Shown here one piece after another: positions 31,990 to 42,287 of a DNA stretch of 64,000 bases (its first letter is position 1; each line of letters starts with the position of its first letter). The notes below the pieces were generated by a model. The model did no database searches. It saw nothing but the letters and a program-made list of their open reading frames with translations, and was not told the DNA's origin. Location: positions 1 to 64,000 of the forward strand of contig JADGKB010000071.1 of NCBI GenBank assembly GCA_027604185.1, given 5' to 3'. Origin of the DNA: Boothiomyces macroporosus. Lineage: Eukaryota; Chytridiomycota; Chytridiomycetes; Rhizophydiales; Terramycetaceae. Position numbers and translations under genes: made by a program.

Positions 31990-32368
31990 TTACTCTTCCT
32001 TATGAGGATATAACTGTTGTTTCAAATTATAGTTTTCCATATGTAAGTAATGCAATTGATCTCTCAATTCCATAATTTCTGCATTTTGAGCTAAATTAAA
32101 AACAAATACCATTGATAATTTCATTCAATTTTAGGTGGCTTTCATTTAGGGTTTGTTGAAGCTGGTGGATATAATTTCTGTCCATGGTTTGGGTCCAAGA
32201 AATATCAGCTATAATGCGATTTGCATGTTCTAGCTGCGACTGAAGGGACTGAATAGTTTCTTCGTCTTCATGAAATTTTAATGTTCTACTTGTTTCCGAA
32301 TCAGAATCTGAAGATATATTTGTAAGTTTGGATTCAGCAGCTACAAATGCCTTTCGTTTGCTCTTCAT
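31990..32368 (-). CDS. Small coiled-coil protein
   Basis: 119 residues after removing a 19-nt intron at 32091-32109, ATG at 32368. The join gives INAQNAEIMELRDQLHYLHM, which keeps the heptad pattern running across the junction and adds 37 residues before the stop. The N-terminus is basic and then Ser/Asp-rich (TNISSDSDSETSR), suggesting nuclear or phospho-regulated behaviour. The rest is a coiled coil with Leu/Ile heptads. No family is recognised and the function is unknown. Confidence 0.6.
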
Positions 32369-32480
32369 TTTTTTTGTTTGGAAAAAAGGGGAAAATTTCC
32401 AGACAGAAATTAGACTTGTTCTAGAAAATAATTATAATCTCGGTATTTATTTCTACAGCTCTTGTTTCCCGCAATGGAAA

Positions 32481-33039
32481 TTAAGCCTTTGTTTTTAAGG
32501 AAATACAGAAAAGGACGGTTTCTATGGAAATACAGAATAAAAGCAAATTATCTGATGATTGGATGAAATACCATATCCCGATTCCTATATATAAAAAGAT
32601 CCTTGACATGTACAAGAAGTTGTTGTGTTGGTTTTTTAAATACAAAGTGTTTAAAATGTAATAATACCCAATCAAAAGAGCGAGAAATAAATCTCTTAGT
32701 GTGTTTCCGAATTCCTGGATAAAAACCAAATTACCTGTGATAAATTATTTACACCCTAAAATTAAAACTCTTTACCTTTAGCAAGTAAATATCCAATCCA
32801 ATTTTGAAGAGCGGAACTAGTAAACCGAATTTTCCTATTCTCTGAGTGATTAGTAAGTCTATAGGGACCGTAAGAATGAATTGAAATTGATACTCGCTGA
32901 AAGGAGTGTTTAAATCCTGTAGCAATAGATTGAATATCTGAAGCACGATTGATGTTTTCAAACAGATATTCTTTGTTTCTAAATATCTCCCAAGAATGCA
33001 GAAACTAAAGTAATTACAGATAAAGCCAAAGCTGTTCAT
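32481..33039 (-). CDS. Small multi-pass membrane protein with a 21-nt micro-exon
   Basis: 172 residues. Introns of 20 nt at 32756-32775 and 32715-32734 flank an exon of only 21 nt (32735-32755, encoding GVNNLSQ). Removing both keeps one frame from the ATG at 33039 to the stop at 32481. There are about five or six hydrophobic segments (FICNYFSFCILG, FQFILTVPIDLLI, LFLALLIGYYYIL, FLYIGIGIWYFI, LLLFCISIETVLFCI). The family is not recognised. The model depends on intron patterns alone, without a homologue, so it is moderately certain. It is divergent from RMD1 at 33308. Confidence 0.55.
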
Positions 33040-33160
33040 TATCAATAGGAAATTTTCTTTAGTTTTTATGGTAGTGAAACAATGCTGATTGTACTCTTGC
33101 TAAATTTGGATATAGAAAAAATAATTGCTCATCTACTATTTAGGTTACTCAGCACTCTAT

Positions 33161-33208
33161 ATATTCTTTAGTATCTGTTGGTCAATATCCTTTAGTATCT
33201 GTTGGTTA
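33161..33208. repeat. 24-bp tandem duplication
   Basis: Two 24-bp units, 33161-33184 and 33185-33208, sharing TTTAGTATCTGTTGGT and differing at two or three bases. It lies in the shared promoter region between the membrane protein and the RMD1 gene. Confidence 0.8.
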
Positions 33209-33307
33209 CTTGTATCAGCTCATTCACTACTGGTTAACGTAAATCAAAATCTATTGGTCAAAATAGATACTGATGATCCAATGAAAGCTTAAAATTCAAC
33301 TTTTTTA

Positions 33308-34382
33308 ATGCAAAATCGTAATCTTCAACACAAGGAAGAAAGACTTCCCCAGCGAACAACAAAGTTAACCCAAAAGTTGGTATTACTGCCCGGAGAAGAC
33401 TTGTATCAACCAGACGAAGCTCAAACCGAAGCAGAGAAATTAAACAAACAAGATCGGTCATTTTTACCTCGAGTAACTTCATACTGCCTCGCAGAATCAT
33501 TTAAACTGGAAGAAATTTCAAAATATATCACGCATTCACATGGCGTAGCTACAAAGCAATACGACGAATGTTTATATTTCTATTACGAGAATAACGTTAA
33601 AGAACGAATGTTTGGACTAAACCCGAGCAACTGTAAACCCGAAATGCTGGATAGAGGCGAAGTCTTTGTGTTCGATTATGGAGTAATGGTTCTGTGGAAT
33701 TTTACAGAGATTGAAGAACATGCGTTTCAACAGCACATGAAAAACTTTGGAATTAATTTACATGAAGTGGAAACTGAAGATTTTCATTATCAGTATGATT
33801 TCAATAGTAGTCAGCCACGTATATTCAATGATATGATTACACTAAAGAGTGCTTCTCCTTTAATTAAACTTACCATCTCACATGGGTTATCGCAGTCTGT
33901 AAAACTGTCTTATTTTGAAAATATAATGGAAGAGACGATAGAGAATGCTGGTAACTAATATTAACGCAGTACCATTACCAAAGATGATGGCTATATATGG
34001 TACAGTTAAAATGAACAGATCCAAAATCATGAAGATTATTGGCAACTTGTATACACTGAAAATGAATGTAAATTTGATATCCAATGTGCTAGGTATATAT
34101 TACTAACAAGATACACCAGAAATGTTTTGGTCAGAGCCAGGATTGGAAGGGCTTTACAGTGCAATCAGAGTATATTTGGAAATATCACAGAGAGCACAGT
34201 TACTGAATAGTCGTGCTGATGTATTAACAGACCTGTTATCTATGCTATCTGATCATTTGAATTCTGATGAGATGACTTTTATCACGTGGATTATTATCAT
34301 TCTTATTCTTATTGCTGTTGTTATTGCTATTGCTGAAGTGTTTGTGAAAATCATTCGCTTGAATGCTGGTTTTGAAGATTAA
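33308..34382 (+). CDS. RMD1/RMND1-family protein (DUF155)
   Basis: 345 residues after removing introns at 33951-33969 (19 nt) and 34093-34110 (18 nt, the shortest in the window). The joins give ENAGVPLPKMMAIYGTVKM and ISNVLDTPEMFWSEPGLE, matching the family. DUF155 signatures are GEVFVFDYGVMVLWNFTEIEE and the WSEPGLEGLYSAIRVYLEISQR helix, followed by a C-terminal membrane anchor (FITWIIIILILIAVVIAIAEVF). Family members act in mitochondria (RMND1) or in the cytoplasm with Sif2/Rmd1-like roles in septation or meiosis. No clear targeting peptide is seen, so the compartment is uncertain. Confidence 0.9.
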
Positions 34383-34440
34383 AAATCATTGTTTTTAAAG
34401 GTATTGAAATCTTGAAGCGCGGTTCAAAAATAAACATATT

Positions 34441-34505
34441 AAATCTAATCATTTACAAACTAGTGAATCTAATCATTCACAAACTATTAAATCTAATCAT
34501 TTATT
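34441..34505. repeat. 24-bp tandem repeat, about 2.7 units
   Basis: Units at 34441-34464, 34465-34488 and a partial at 34489-34505, with the core RAATCTAATCATTYACAAAC. It overlaps the stop codon of the minus-strand gene at 34504 and follows the RMD1 stop. Confidence 0.8.
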
Positions 34506-34935
34506 AAACCAAGAGTTCTTGTTTTTCATATTCATTGCCTTCTGGAACAGTATACGCCATCAAAAGATTATAAAGCTTGTACATACATACCAACGAATCA
34601 GCAGCAATAGCACAACCGAAAATCATCAATTGAGCGCCATCATAAACCAAGTCTAAAATATAATACAATGCCAAAAGCGAAAAGACACTCGATAATAAAT
34701 CAACCACAAACACACTACTAACCTGACCAGCGCTACACTTTTTCGATAACAAGAACAAGCTAACCAACCCCAAAAAGAAATCGATCGACAACAGGAATAT
34801 TGTAATGTGAATCTTGTGCAAATCTAGGTGTGGGTTGTTTATTGCATAGTAAGAGAATAATAGCGAGATTAGTGGTGATACGATTGAAGCTGATAGGGAT
34901 TGCTTGAAATAGTATTGTTTGTCAACTTGCAACAT
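34504..34935 (-). CDS. Small four-span membrane protein
   Basis: 143 residues from the ATG at 34935, intronless. Four hydrophobic segments are spaced as a compact bundle (IVSPLISLLFSYYAI, ITIFLLSIDFFLGLVSLFLL, VVDLLSSVFSLLALYYIL, MIFGCAIAADSLVCMYKLYNLLM). The tail is acidic (PEGNEYEKQELLV) and may be a sorting signal. No family is recognised. Its stop lies within the 24-bp repeat at 34441-34505, so the C-terminus may vary between strains. Confidence 0.55.
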   Translation of the reverse strand: MLQVDKQYYFKQSLSASIVSPLISLLFSYYAINNPHLDLHKIHITIFLLSIDFFLGLVSLFLLSKKCSAGQVSSVFVVDLLSSVFSLLALYYILDLVYDGAQLMIFGCAIAADSLVCMYKLYNLLMAYTVPEGNEYEKQELLV

Positions 34936-35149
34936 TTTTGACAAGATTTTCTCTGGACGCGGTTGGGTTGATCTGCGTGTCGGACTTTAGATCGGAGAAT
35001 ATAATAATGGTGGAGAATGTCTGTTTGTGGTTTTTGTTATTAACTGCAGTCTATGAAAGCTTAATTTCAATTGAAATTGGTCGTTTCTTTGATCTAGTAG
35101 ATCTGGTGCATTGACAAAGATCAGGGTCTAAAAAATGAAATTAATTGGT

Positions 35150-37185
35150 TTATTGCAATAATTCATCTAGGATTTCAATTCCGCTCTTTGAAGCTTCTCT
35201 GGTTCGTTTCTTTCCTTTCTTTTGTGGTTGATCTGACTTTGCAATTTTGACTTTTAATTCCTTGTATTCCTTTTTCAACTGGCTAGAAATTTCAGGAATA
35301 TTGGATTCGAAGAGAGCAATAAAGATGAATGCAAGCCCTGAGGTATTGCTTGGGTTCTTGGCACAGTGGGCGATTAATTTCTTGAAATTTGGTTTGATCA
35401 CTGACCAAATTCTCTTGGCAAAACTAGTTTTCCATTCTAACGGAGATTCTTTTGCGGAAATCAAGAATTTGATTGCAAATGTTGCGGATCTGGAAACCAA
35501 TATAGGTTCAGAGAGGTCAATCCCCTGATCCAACTTTCTTTCAGCATCCTTTTCAGCCTTCATTTTCTTTACAACGTTCACAACTTCGTCTTGAGTTTCT
35601 TCAACAGCCTCATGTACTAAGTCACCGTTTGCGCTCTTTTCTACAAAGTCAACAACTGTATCCAAAATGCTGTTGATATCTCCTTTTGCTTTTTGACAGG
35701 TTTCCAACAACAAAGTGGCTCCATTTCTATCGTGTAGTAATTCATTTGCATATAAGGCTACTTTTGCAATCAAATCAGGACTGACTGCATCCAACAGTTG
35801 CTCTTTGCGAAGAGAATCTTCTTTCTTGGAAGTCACTTTTCTAAAATCAAATCGAGATTACCTAGTTTCATCAGTCTCTTCCAATTCATTAATTAAATAA
35901 GATGGTTGATATTTGCGATTTCTTCCACATAGCAAGTACAAGAACACCCTGCTGCCGTACTGGTCACGAAGTAGTTCGTTTACAAGATGCTCAGGAGACG
36001 TTGGGTTAAACAATTCCCCAATAATCGATTTTGAAAGAATAACTGTGTCGTCTACACATTCAAACAAACTGATCAGCACAGAATGGCCGTATTGCTCTTT
36101 GGCGATAGAATGCACAAACCCTTTGAAAGACTTGATAATCTGTTTACGGTCTTTTGGCCCTGCATGCAAAATACAATACTGTGTAACCCGTGCACCTTCT
36201 CTGGTATGCAGCATATGAACCAAGTGATCCTTTAACAGTTCAATCAGGTCTTTTGCCACTGAGGCATCAGCATGAGTGACATAATCTAAAATTGCACGGT
36301 GTAAAATTGGAGTCTTGCCCACATTGAAAGAGCTTTTTTCCAAAACCGAATCGATCGCAGTTCTCAAGTATTTCAAAATATACTGTTTCTTGAGCGGTTG
36401 CGATTTCAATAGCTCTTCTAGTGTATGCGAAGAAGCGGTAGCATCAGTGCTTTTAAAGACTGCAAACTCTGGTCCATAAAACTCTTCCATTAGTGCGATT
36501 CTCTGAGCAGAGTTGGCATATTGGCTGTAGGCTTCATCCAATACAATCGAGGCTTCCTTTTGTTAGCAAAGTTTACCTTGTGCCTGATGAGCTTGCGAAC
36601 TTTACCATAGAAATCAGCAATTACGGCATTTCTATACTTTGGAGAACAGTACTGCAAAATCTTGGAAACAATAAATCTCCCATATTTGCTGGTTGATAAT
36701 CTTGCATATTGGCCAGATAATTCTTCTGCGACAGAATCGCGCTGTGCTGGAGAGCCATACTTTACACAGCATTGAACAATTCTACTGGCATCATGTTTGA
36801 AGATGATCTGAAATTAAAATAAGCTTACATCCAATGCTTTTCCGGATACCAATTTCATCATTTGGTCCATCAACTCTTTTCTTTCTGGTTTTGTCAGTCG
36901 CTTCTGACGCAGTTGCTCCCAAATCTTTTTCGCTTCCATAATCATTTCTGAATTTGGCTTTGCCATCTTTCTCTCGAGCGCTTTCTGCTTCTGCTCCAAC
37001 CTCGCAGCTTTTTGTTTTTCAATTTCTTCTAGAGTTTTGGAGCGTTCTTGGGCTTGTTCCACTTCTCCGTCAGCTTCAACAAAGTCTCCTTCAGCATCTT
37101 CAAAACCCTCTCCTGCTTCGAACCCTTCATCTCCACTTTCGTCGTGTTGATCAAATTCGAATTCCTGGTCGCTTTCTTCTGACAT
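35150..37185 (-). CDS. PUF6/PUM3-type Pumilio RNA-binding protein
   Basis: 657 residues from four exons, with introns at 36808-36828 (21), 36557-36576 (20) and 35841-35861 (21). An acidic N-terminus (SDQEFEFDQHDESGDEGFE) is followed by a Lys-rich helix and Pumilio repeats (FKHDASRIVQCCVKYG, STSKYGRFIVSKILQYC, LHTREGARVTQYCILHAG, KEQYGHSVLISLFECVDD, RDQYGSRVFLYLLCG). The CPL domain is in the C-terminal third and a basic nuclear tail (KKGKKRTREASK) ends the protein. Yeast Puf6 works in 60S ribosome assembly and ASH1 mRNA repression, and PUM3 is nucleolar. All junctions fit the family. Divergent from the acyl-CoA ligase, with 111 bp between starts. Confidence 0.94.
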
Positions 37186-37296
37186 TTTTTAAAGTTGATT
37201 TTTTTCAAAAAAAAATTATAAGCCGGGCTGGGCTGGCTGATTAGGGTTGTGGGAGCCCTAGCGTATGGTGGCGAGGTCTCTCATGGTTAATGGGGC

Positions 37297-39038
37297 ATGA
37301 CATTCTTTGCTCAGCACCCATCAATGATCAGAGGATTTCGAAGATTGGCTACAAAGTCCCTCTCAATTGGCGACACTTCAATTCCCCTCCTTGGTCAAAC
37401 AATTGGTGAAAATCTTCGACAAACTGTTCAACGATATCCCAACAATGATGCGCTTGTTGTTATGCAACAGAAATACAGAGCCACTTACAAGGAGTTTTGG
37501 GATCAAGTTGGTGTTGCAGCGCAGAGTTTGCTTGCCATAGGGGTCAAGAAAGGAGACAGAGTTGGAATTTGGGCCCCAAACAGATTTGAATGGATGGTAC
37601 TCGATTTTTCACGGTAGGTTATTCAGTATGCAACTGCTAGAGTTGGTGCTGTTATGGTTGCAATCAATCCTGGATACAAAGCGCACGAACTTTCGTATGC
37701 ATTGCAGCTATCCCAGACTAGTGTCTTGTTCCATTCAAAGACTTTTAAAGACTTGAATTATGTCGACATTCTATCCAGCATCAGACATGAGGTGACTGAT
37801 CTCAGGCAAAATATTGTCATGGATTATGACTGGAAGGATTTCCTTGGCGAGTCCAGAAAGTCATCTTTGGAAGAATTGAATGCAATTGAATCTACTCTCA
37901 CTGAATACGATCCAATCAACATACAATTCACTTCGGGCACAACTGGCAATCCAAAGGGAGCGATGCTTTCTCATAGAAACATTCTGAATAACGGGTATTT
38001 CACTGGAAAGACTTTGAAACTAACAGACAAGGACAGAATCTGTACCCCTGTACCTTTCTATCACTGCTTTGGAATGGTACTTGGTAACTTGGCGTGTACC
38101 ACGCATGGGGCTACGGTTGTAGTTCCAAGTGATGTTTTCAACCCAAAGGCCTCATTAGAAGCAGTTCAGGCTGAAAAATGTACCGGTTTATATGGTGTAC
38201 CAACCATGATGATTGCTACACTCGACGAACCAGATTTTGACAAGTATGACTTGTCCTCACTCCGCACTGGATTAATGGCAGGCTCTACCTGTCCAATCCA
38301 ATTAATGAAAGAAGTGGTAGGAAAACTCAACATGAAGGAAGTTTCCATTGGTTACGGTATGACTGAAACGTCCCCGTTATCAACGCAAACAAAACTGACT
38401 GATTCAATCGAAAAGCGAGTATCCACTGTTGGCCAGGTTCACCCTCATGTAGAAATTAAAGTCATTGACCCTGATACAAATGAAATTGTTGATCGTGGAG
38501 TTGCCGGGGAGTTGTGTACCAAAGGTTGCGGTTGTTAATACTAGGGTACAGTGTAATGCATGGCTACTACAGAAATCCTGAGGCTACTGAAAAATCAATT
38601 ACCGACGGATGGATGCACACTGGAGATTTAGCGGTTATGGATGAAGAAGGCTATGTCAATATTGTTGGAAGAATCAAGGATTTGATTATTCGAGGAGGTA
38701 TATTTGACTAACCGGCAGGTGAAAATATATATCCTAGGGAAATCGAAGAGCTTTTGCATACTCACCCAAAGGTTTCTGAAGCACAAGTTATTGGACTGCC
38801 AAGTGAATACTATGGAGAAGAGCTTTGTGTTTGGGTAAAGGCAAAGCCTGGCGAGAACCCTACTGAAGAAGAATTGAAGGCTTTCTGCAACGAAAATACC
38901 GCTGATTTCAAAGTTCCAAGAATCTGGAAATTCGTTGATGGTTTCCCTTTAACAGTAACTGGGAAGGTTCAAAAGTTCATTATGAGAAAGGAGAGTGCTG
39001 AGGAATTCCATCATTTGTTAAGGCAGCGTAAGCATTAA
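37297..39038 (+). CDS. Mitochondrial acyl-CoA ligase (ACSF2-like)
   Basis: 559 residues from four exons, with introns at 37597-37617 (21), 38525-38544 (20) and 38698-38718 (21). The splices restore [39 protein letters not shown] and [18 protein letters not shown], three conserved blocks of the family. The AMP-binding motif [18 protein letters not shown] begins near residue 204 and the YGMTETSP motif follows. The catalytic lysine region [10 protein letters not shown] is near the C-terminus. The enzyme makes acyl-CoA from medium-chain fatty acids, ATP and CoA. The basic N-terminus ([12 protein letters not shown]) looks like a mitochondrial targeting peptide. Confidence 0.95.
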
Positions 39039-39519
39039 AGCAATAAAACCTTACTTTAAGTTGTACCGTCGTAGCTCAAGACTGAAGAGCAGCATGACAA
39101 TTAGAGGTAGATCATATCGCTGTTAAAGTAATCCCACCAGCAGAAGATCCAGGTTTGACTGCTCTGGACAGATGGCATCGATTTCATTAGTGTCCCTTGT
39201 CTTAAGATGATTTGATTTCCTAAAGAGCATCTCCCCTCTGTCAAAGTGGCCGCAGATTCATCAATAGTCATCATCTCTTTAGGTCAGTGCCACGTTTTGA
39301 GAAACTGAAATTGAAAACGCAAGACCACCTCGACCAATCTTGAACTTTTCGCATATAGATTCAGCATTTGTCGAGTTTCGTTCTCTTTGTTTGTTTCTGG
39401 AAATTAACGGGTTTGATCTTTGTACTTGAAAAAGTACATTGCGGATCCTGGAAATCTGTGAATTAACACAGCGGGGACATGTGGATGGTGATTATAAAAA
39501 GCCTATAATTTTAAAAAAT
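39039..39519. other. Intergenic upstream of Yippee copy 2
   Basis: About 480 bp. The last ~80 bp share short blocks (GGATCCTGGAA, ATCTGTG, GATTATAAAAAGC) with the flank of the first Yippee gene at about 495-575. Nothing else was recognised. Confidence 0.5.
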
Positions 39520-39842
39520 ATGATGGGAATAAAAATACCGCAGCTGCTAAACGGGCAAGGTCTATGTTGTAGGAAATGCAGACAGCGATTCTGCTACACG
39601 CAAGACCTGATATCCAGCGATTTCCAATCTAGTAGACAGAAAGCTTATTTATTTCCCCAAATGTAATTCTTTGCTGATTTAGTGAAAATTTCAAGTTAGG
39701 ACTGGAAATGTTTTACAAGAGCGGATTCACTGCCACAGAGGTGTTCTGTGCCAACTGTTTATTATTTATTGGGTGGAAATACACCATCAAAGAAAAGAAA
39801 TACTTTCTGGTGGAGTCTAGAAAGGTTGTAATTAGAGAATAA
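39520..39842 (+). CDS. Yippee-like zinc-binding protein, copy 2
   Basis: 100 residues after removing a 20-nt intron at 39663-39682. Left unspliced, the frame stops at 39664 and the gene would look like a frameshifted pseudogene. Spliced, it reads LFPQIENFKLGLEMFYKSGF, aligned end to end with copy 1 at 155-475. Zinc pairs CxxC occur in LCCRKC and FCANC, and the family ending FIGWKY is kept. The intron lies at exactly the same codon as in copy 1 but is 20 rather than 21 nt. Two tandem ATGs (39520 and 39523) could serve as start. Role as for copy 1, unknown in detail. Confidence 0.8.
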
Positions 39843-39929
39843 AGTAGTTTTGTGTATAATTCTCATTTCTTTACGGTCAAAGTGGCAAACACAAAATGAG
39901 GTGGTGGCGATAAAGAATACGATGAATAA

Positions 39930-40199
39930 CTATTTATTAGCGTCACAGCAGACGCAGTTTCTTTTCTTTTGTCTTCTTTGTAACTTTGGAAACAAAGCTA
40001 CTTCATCTGAATTGATAGCAACATCAGGTATATTTTCTTCTTCCATCAACCATACGTCGATATTGTGTGTTTGAGCGTAAGCTATAGCTTTTGATCTACA
40101 CACTTGCATGTCGTTCAGAACGCAATCCACTGAACAGTATACACAGTCTGCTGGTACTTGCTTGTTGCAAATTATGCACCAAGATAGATGATAGTCCAT
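39930..40199 (-). CDS. Ecl1-like small zinc-finger protein
   Basis: 89 residues, intronless, ATG at 40199. The N-terminus has the fungal lifespan-regulatory (Ecl1) cysteine pattern WCIICNKQVPADCVYCSVDC, a small zinc site. In fission yeast Ecl-family proteins extend chronological lifespan and respond to nutrient starvation. The C-terminus is basic with another CxCC group (NCVCCDANK). The short length fits the family (about 80-100). This family is known from fungi, which supports the taxonomic call. The match is by motif only. Confidence 0.7.
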   Translation of the reverse strand: MDYHLSWCIICNKQVPADCVYCSVDCVLNDMQVCRSKAIAYAQTHNIDVWLMEEENIPDVAINSDEVALFPKLQRRQKKRNCVCCDANK

Positions 40200-40581
40200 G
40201 AAAATTGTTAATCAATTTGCCAGTCCATTTATGGTTGACTATAGTTCTCCTGTGGCTGGTGAAAAGGCAAAGGTGGCTCATGAATGGCGCCATTCGAGTG
40301 GCTTTTGTGACTGGATAGGTACTCAAAGGAATCCATGTTCAGCAGTCGTGATATCCGTTTCGATAGAATACAACCAAGAAGCTTTTAATTTTCTTTTTGA
40401 AAGTGCGCGGGATTTATTGGGCAAAGGATATACTATCAAATACTGGTTGATTTCGCCGGAAAAACTGGCTCCAGTGTTACTATCTGCAATATTCAATTTC
40501 TTTTCTGATCCTTTTATCTTTGGTCTGAAATCATATTTTCTCTTCCTGTATGCATTATTTCTTGGTGTTAAACATAGCTAG
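40198..40581 (+). CDS. Doubtful ORF divergent from the Ecl1-like gene
   Basis: 127-residue open frame whose ATG at 40198 overlaps the ATG of the opposite gene within one palindromic CATG. The segment EKAKVAHEWRHSSGFCDWIG looks protein-like and vaguely recalls the start of PLAC8 (DUF614) proteins, but the CPCC core is absent. The C-terminal part is hydrophobic. It may be a decayed gene or chance. A GT...AG segment of 24 nt (40319-40342) could be an intron but is longer than any confirmed one. Confidence 0.25.
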   Translation: MKIVNQFASPFMVDYSSPVAGEKAKVAHEWRHSSGFCDWIGTQRNPCSAVVISVSIEYNQEAFNFLFESARDLLGKGYTIKYWLISPEKLAPVLLSAIFNFFSDPFIFGLKSYFLFLYALFLGVKHS

Positions 40582-40855
40582 TCAACGGAGTTTTTAACCC
40601 ACATCAATTTCATGGGTTCAAATTAGTTGGAGTTTTACAAAATATCCGCTGCGCTATTATGCAACTATTTTTGGCATATGTTCTCTATAAATTGTAGAAA
40701 TGATACATTGTTTCTGTTATCTAGCGCTTGTTTTGCCCATTTTGAGTACCTTTCAGGATGTGGCTGGTGTGGCGTCACCTCATGACTCGAAAGGTCCTCA
40801 TTTTTGATTTCGAGAGAAGGTATAAATAGCAACAGATATTCAAAATTCTCATTAA
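40582..40855. other. Promoter region of the ZIP gene
   Basis: Short spacer with a TATAAATA box near its right end. If the doubtful frame at 40198-40581 is discounted, the unexplained stretch is about 650 bp. No other content was recognised. Confidence 0.5.
40821..40828 (+). promoter_or_regulatory. TATA box of the ZIP transporter gene
   Basis: TATAAATA 28 bp before the ATG at 40856. It implies a very short 5' leader if used as a standard TATA element. Confidence 0.5.
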
Positions 40856-41878
40856 ATGTTTCGAAAACTATTACTTGCTCTCCTCTTTGCCTTTGTTTCG
40901 GCTCAAGCTGCTGGTGAATCTCAAGGAAATTCTACCTCTTGTACTTCAGGCTATGGTAATGACTATGATCTCAACTTTCACATTGGCGGTGTCTTTATCG
41001 TATTCGCAATATCTGGATTGGGTATGTTTAGCTCAATGTATATTGACGGGTTTAAGCTTCCTATTATAGGAAATGTGCTTCAACTGCTGAAAATGTTTGG
41101 TATTGGCATAATTGTGTCGACTGCTTGGATCCACTTGCTTCCAGACGCTTTCTCTCAGTTTTCAAACCCATGCTTATCCGTTGGTTGGCAATCGTATGGC
41201 ACAAATTATGTTGGGCTATTTGGTGTCGCGGCTTCATTCATGGTTCAATTGCTTGAGCTAGCGTCATCTCAGCATACCCATCAACATGAATATGAATACA
41301 AGGACAATGAAACAGCAACTGTGGTACAACCAGCTGGTGAAACGGTTTTTGTGTTAGTCGATGGCACTTCTGCAGTGAAAGAAAAAGTTGAACATGCTCC
41401 AAAGAAATTTCAAACAGTTATCTTGGAGTCTGGCATTCTTGTTCACTCCCTGATTATTGGATTGACTTTGGGTGTAACTCCAGATTCAGGGTTTAGCACA
41501 TTGCTGGCTGCTATTTGCTTTCATCAAATGTTTGAAGGAATGGCTCTTGGAGTTCTAGTTTCAAATGCAGAGTTTGATATTAGAGGAAAAGTATTGTTGG
41601 GTATCATGTACCCGTTGACAACTCCAATTGGTATCGCGGTTGGTATTGCAATCCGCAACCAGTTCAATGAAAACAATGACAGTGTCATCTTGGCTCAGGG
41701 AATTTTAGACTCTATATCTGCTGGTATTCTTTTTTACAATTCATATGCTGAATTGATTAGTAACGAAATCAATCACAGTCCGTCGTTCAAACGATACGCT
41801 AAAGGCTTCAAGACAATGTGCTTTTTCTCAATGTATTTGGGAGCAGCAGCTATGGCCGTAGTTGGAATTTGGGCCTAA
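40856..41878 (+). CDS. ZIP-family zinc/iron transporter
   Basis: 340 residues, intronless, ATG at 40856. A signal peptide (MFRKLLLALLFAFVSAQA) is followed by about eight membrane segments. The ZIP signatures are present: ESGILVHSLIIGLTLG in TM4 and CFHQMFEGMALG in TM5 form the intramembrane metal site. A short variable cytosolic loop carries QHTHQHE, a histidine-rich metal sensor, as in fungal Zrt1/Zrt2. The protein imports Zn2+ (or Fe2+) across the plasma membrane. Regulation by metal is likely from the family but no site was identified. Confidence 0.95.
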   Translation: MFRKLLLALLFAFVSAQAAGESQGNSTSCTSGYGNDYDLNFHIGGVFIVFAISGLGMFSSMYIDGFKLPIIGNVLQLLKMFGIGIIVSTAWIHLLPDAFSQFSNPCLSVGWQSYGTNYVGLFGVAASFMVQLLELASSQHTHQHEYEYKDNETATVVQPAGETVFVLVDGTSAVKEKVEHAPKKFQTVILESGILVHSLIIGLTLGVTPDSGFSTLLAAICFHQMFEGMALGVLVSNAEFDIRGKVLLGIMYPLTTPIGIAVGIAIRNQFNENNDSVILAQGILDSISAGILFYNSYAELISNEINHSPSFKRYAKGFKTMCFFSMYLGAAAMAVVGIWA

Positions 41879-42287
41879 TCTTTGATTTAATAAATTATCA
41901 CAATTTCAAATTAGTATTTAACGCTGAAATATTTTTCGTTTGGATGCCAATGCAGTCCTCCGCCTATATCTACGGCCTAAACTTCACCGCTCGTTCAGTC
42001 TAAATATCTCCAACTACCAAATGACTGACTAGGGCTAGCCCTCGCCATTTTTCAAATTCTGTTTTCGTGCAAAATCAGCGCTCGATGGAATAGAAAAATT
42101 TTGATTGAATTCCAAGCTAAAACACATGGAAAGGCTGGCGAAAGCAAAAAGGATGGGTTTAACAATTTCGGTGGGCGATGTGTTTCATATAATGCAAATT
42201 GGTCCTAATTAGGACTGGACTGGGCCTTTTGGAAAAATCAGAGCGGCCAGCTTTTTGAACTTCATATTAGAAATTAATCCCCTCATA
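41879..42287. other. Intergenic, nothing recognised
   Basis: About 410 bp between the ZIP gene and the arrestin-SH3 gene. No exon or repeat was recognised. Confidence 0.45.

Noticed and set aside
39520..39842. Yippee copy 2 as a frameshifted pseudogene
   Set aside because: The break disappears when a 20-nt GT...AG segment is removed, and the intact copy at 155-475 has an intron at the same codon.
40198..40581. PLAC8-family gene divergent from the Ecl1-like gene
   Set aside because: The PLAC8 CPCC core is missing and the two ATGs overlap in one CATG, so it is kept only as a doubtful frame.
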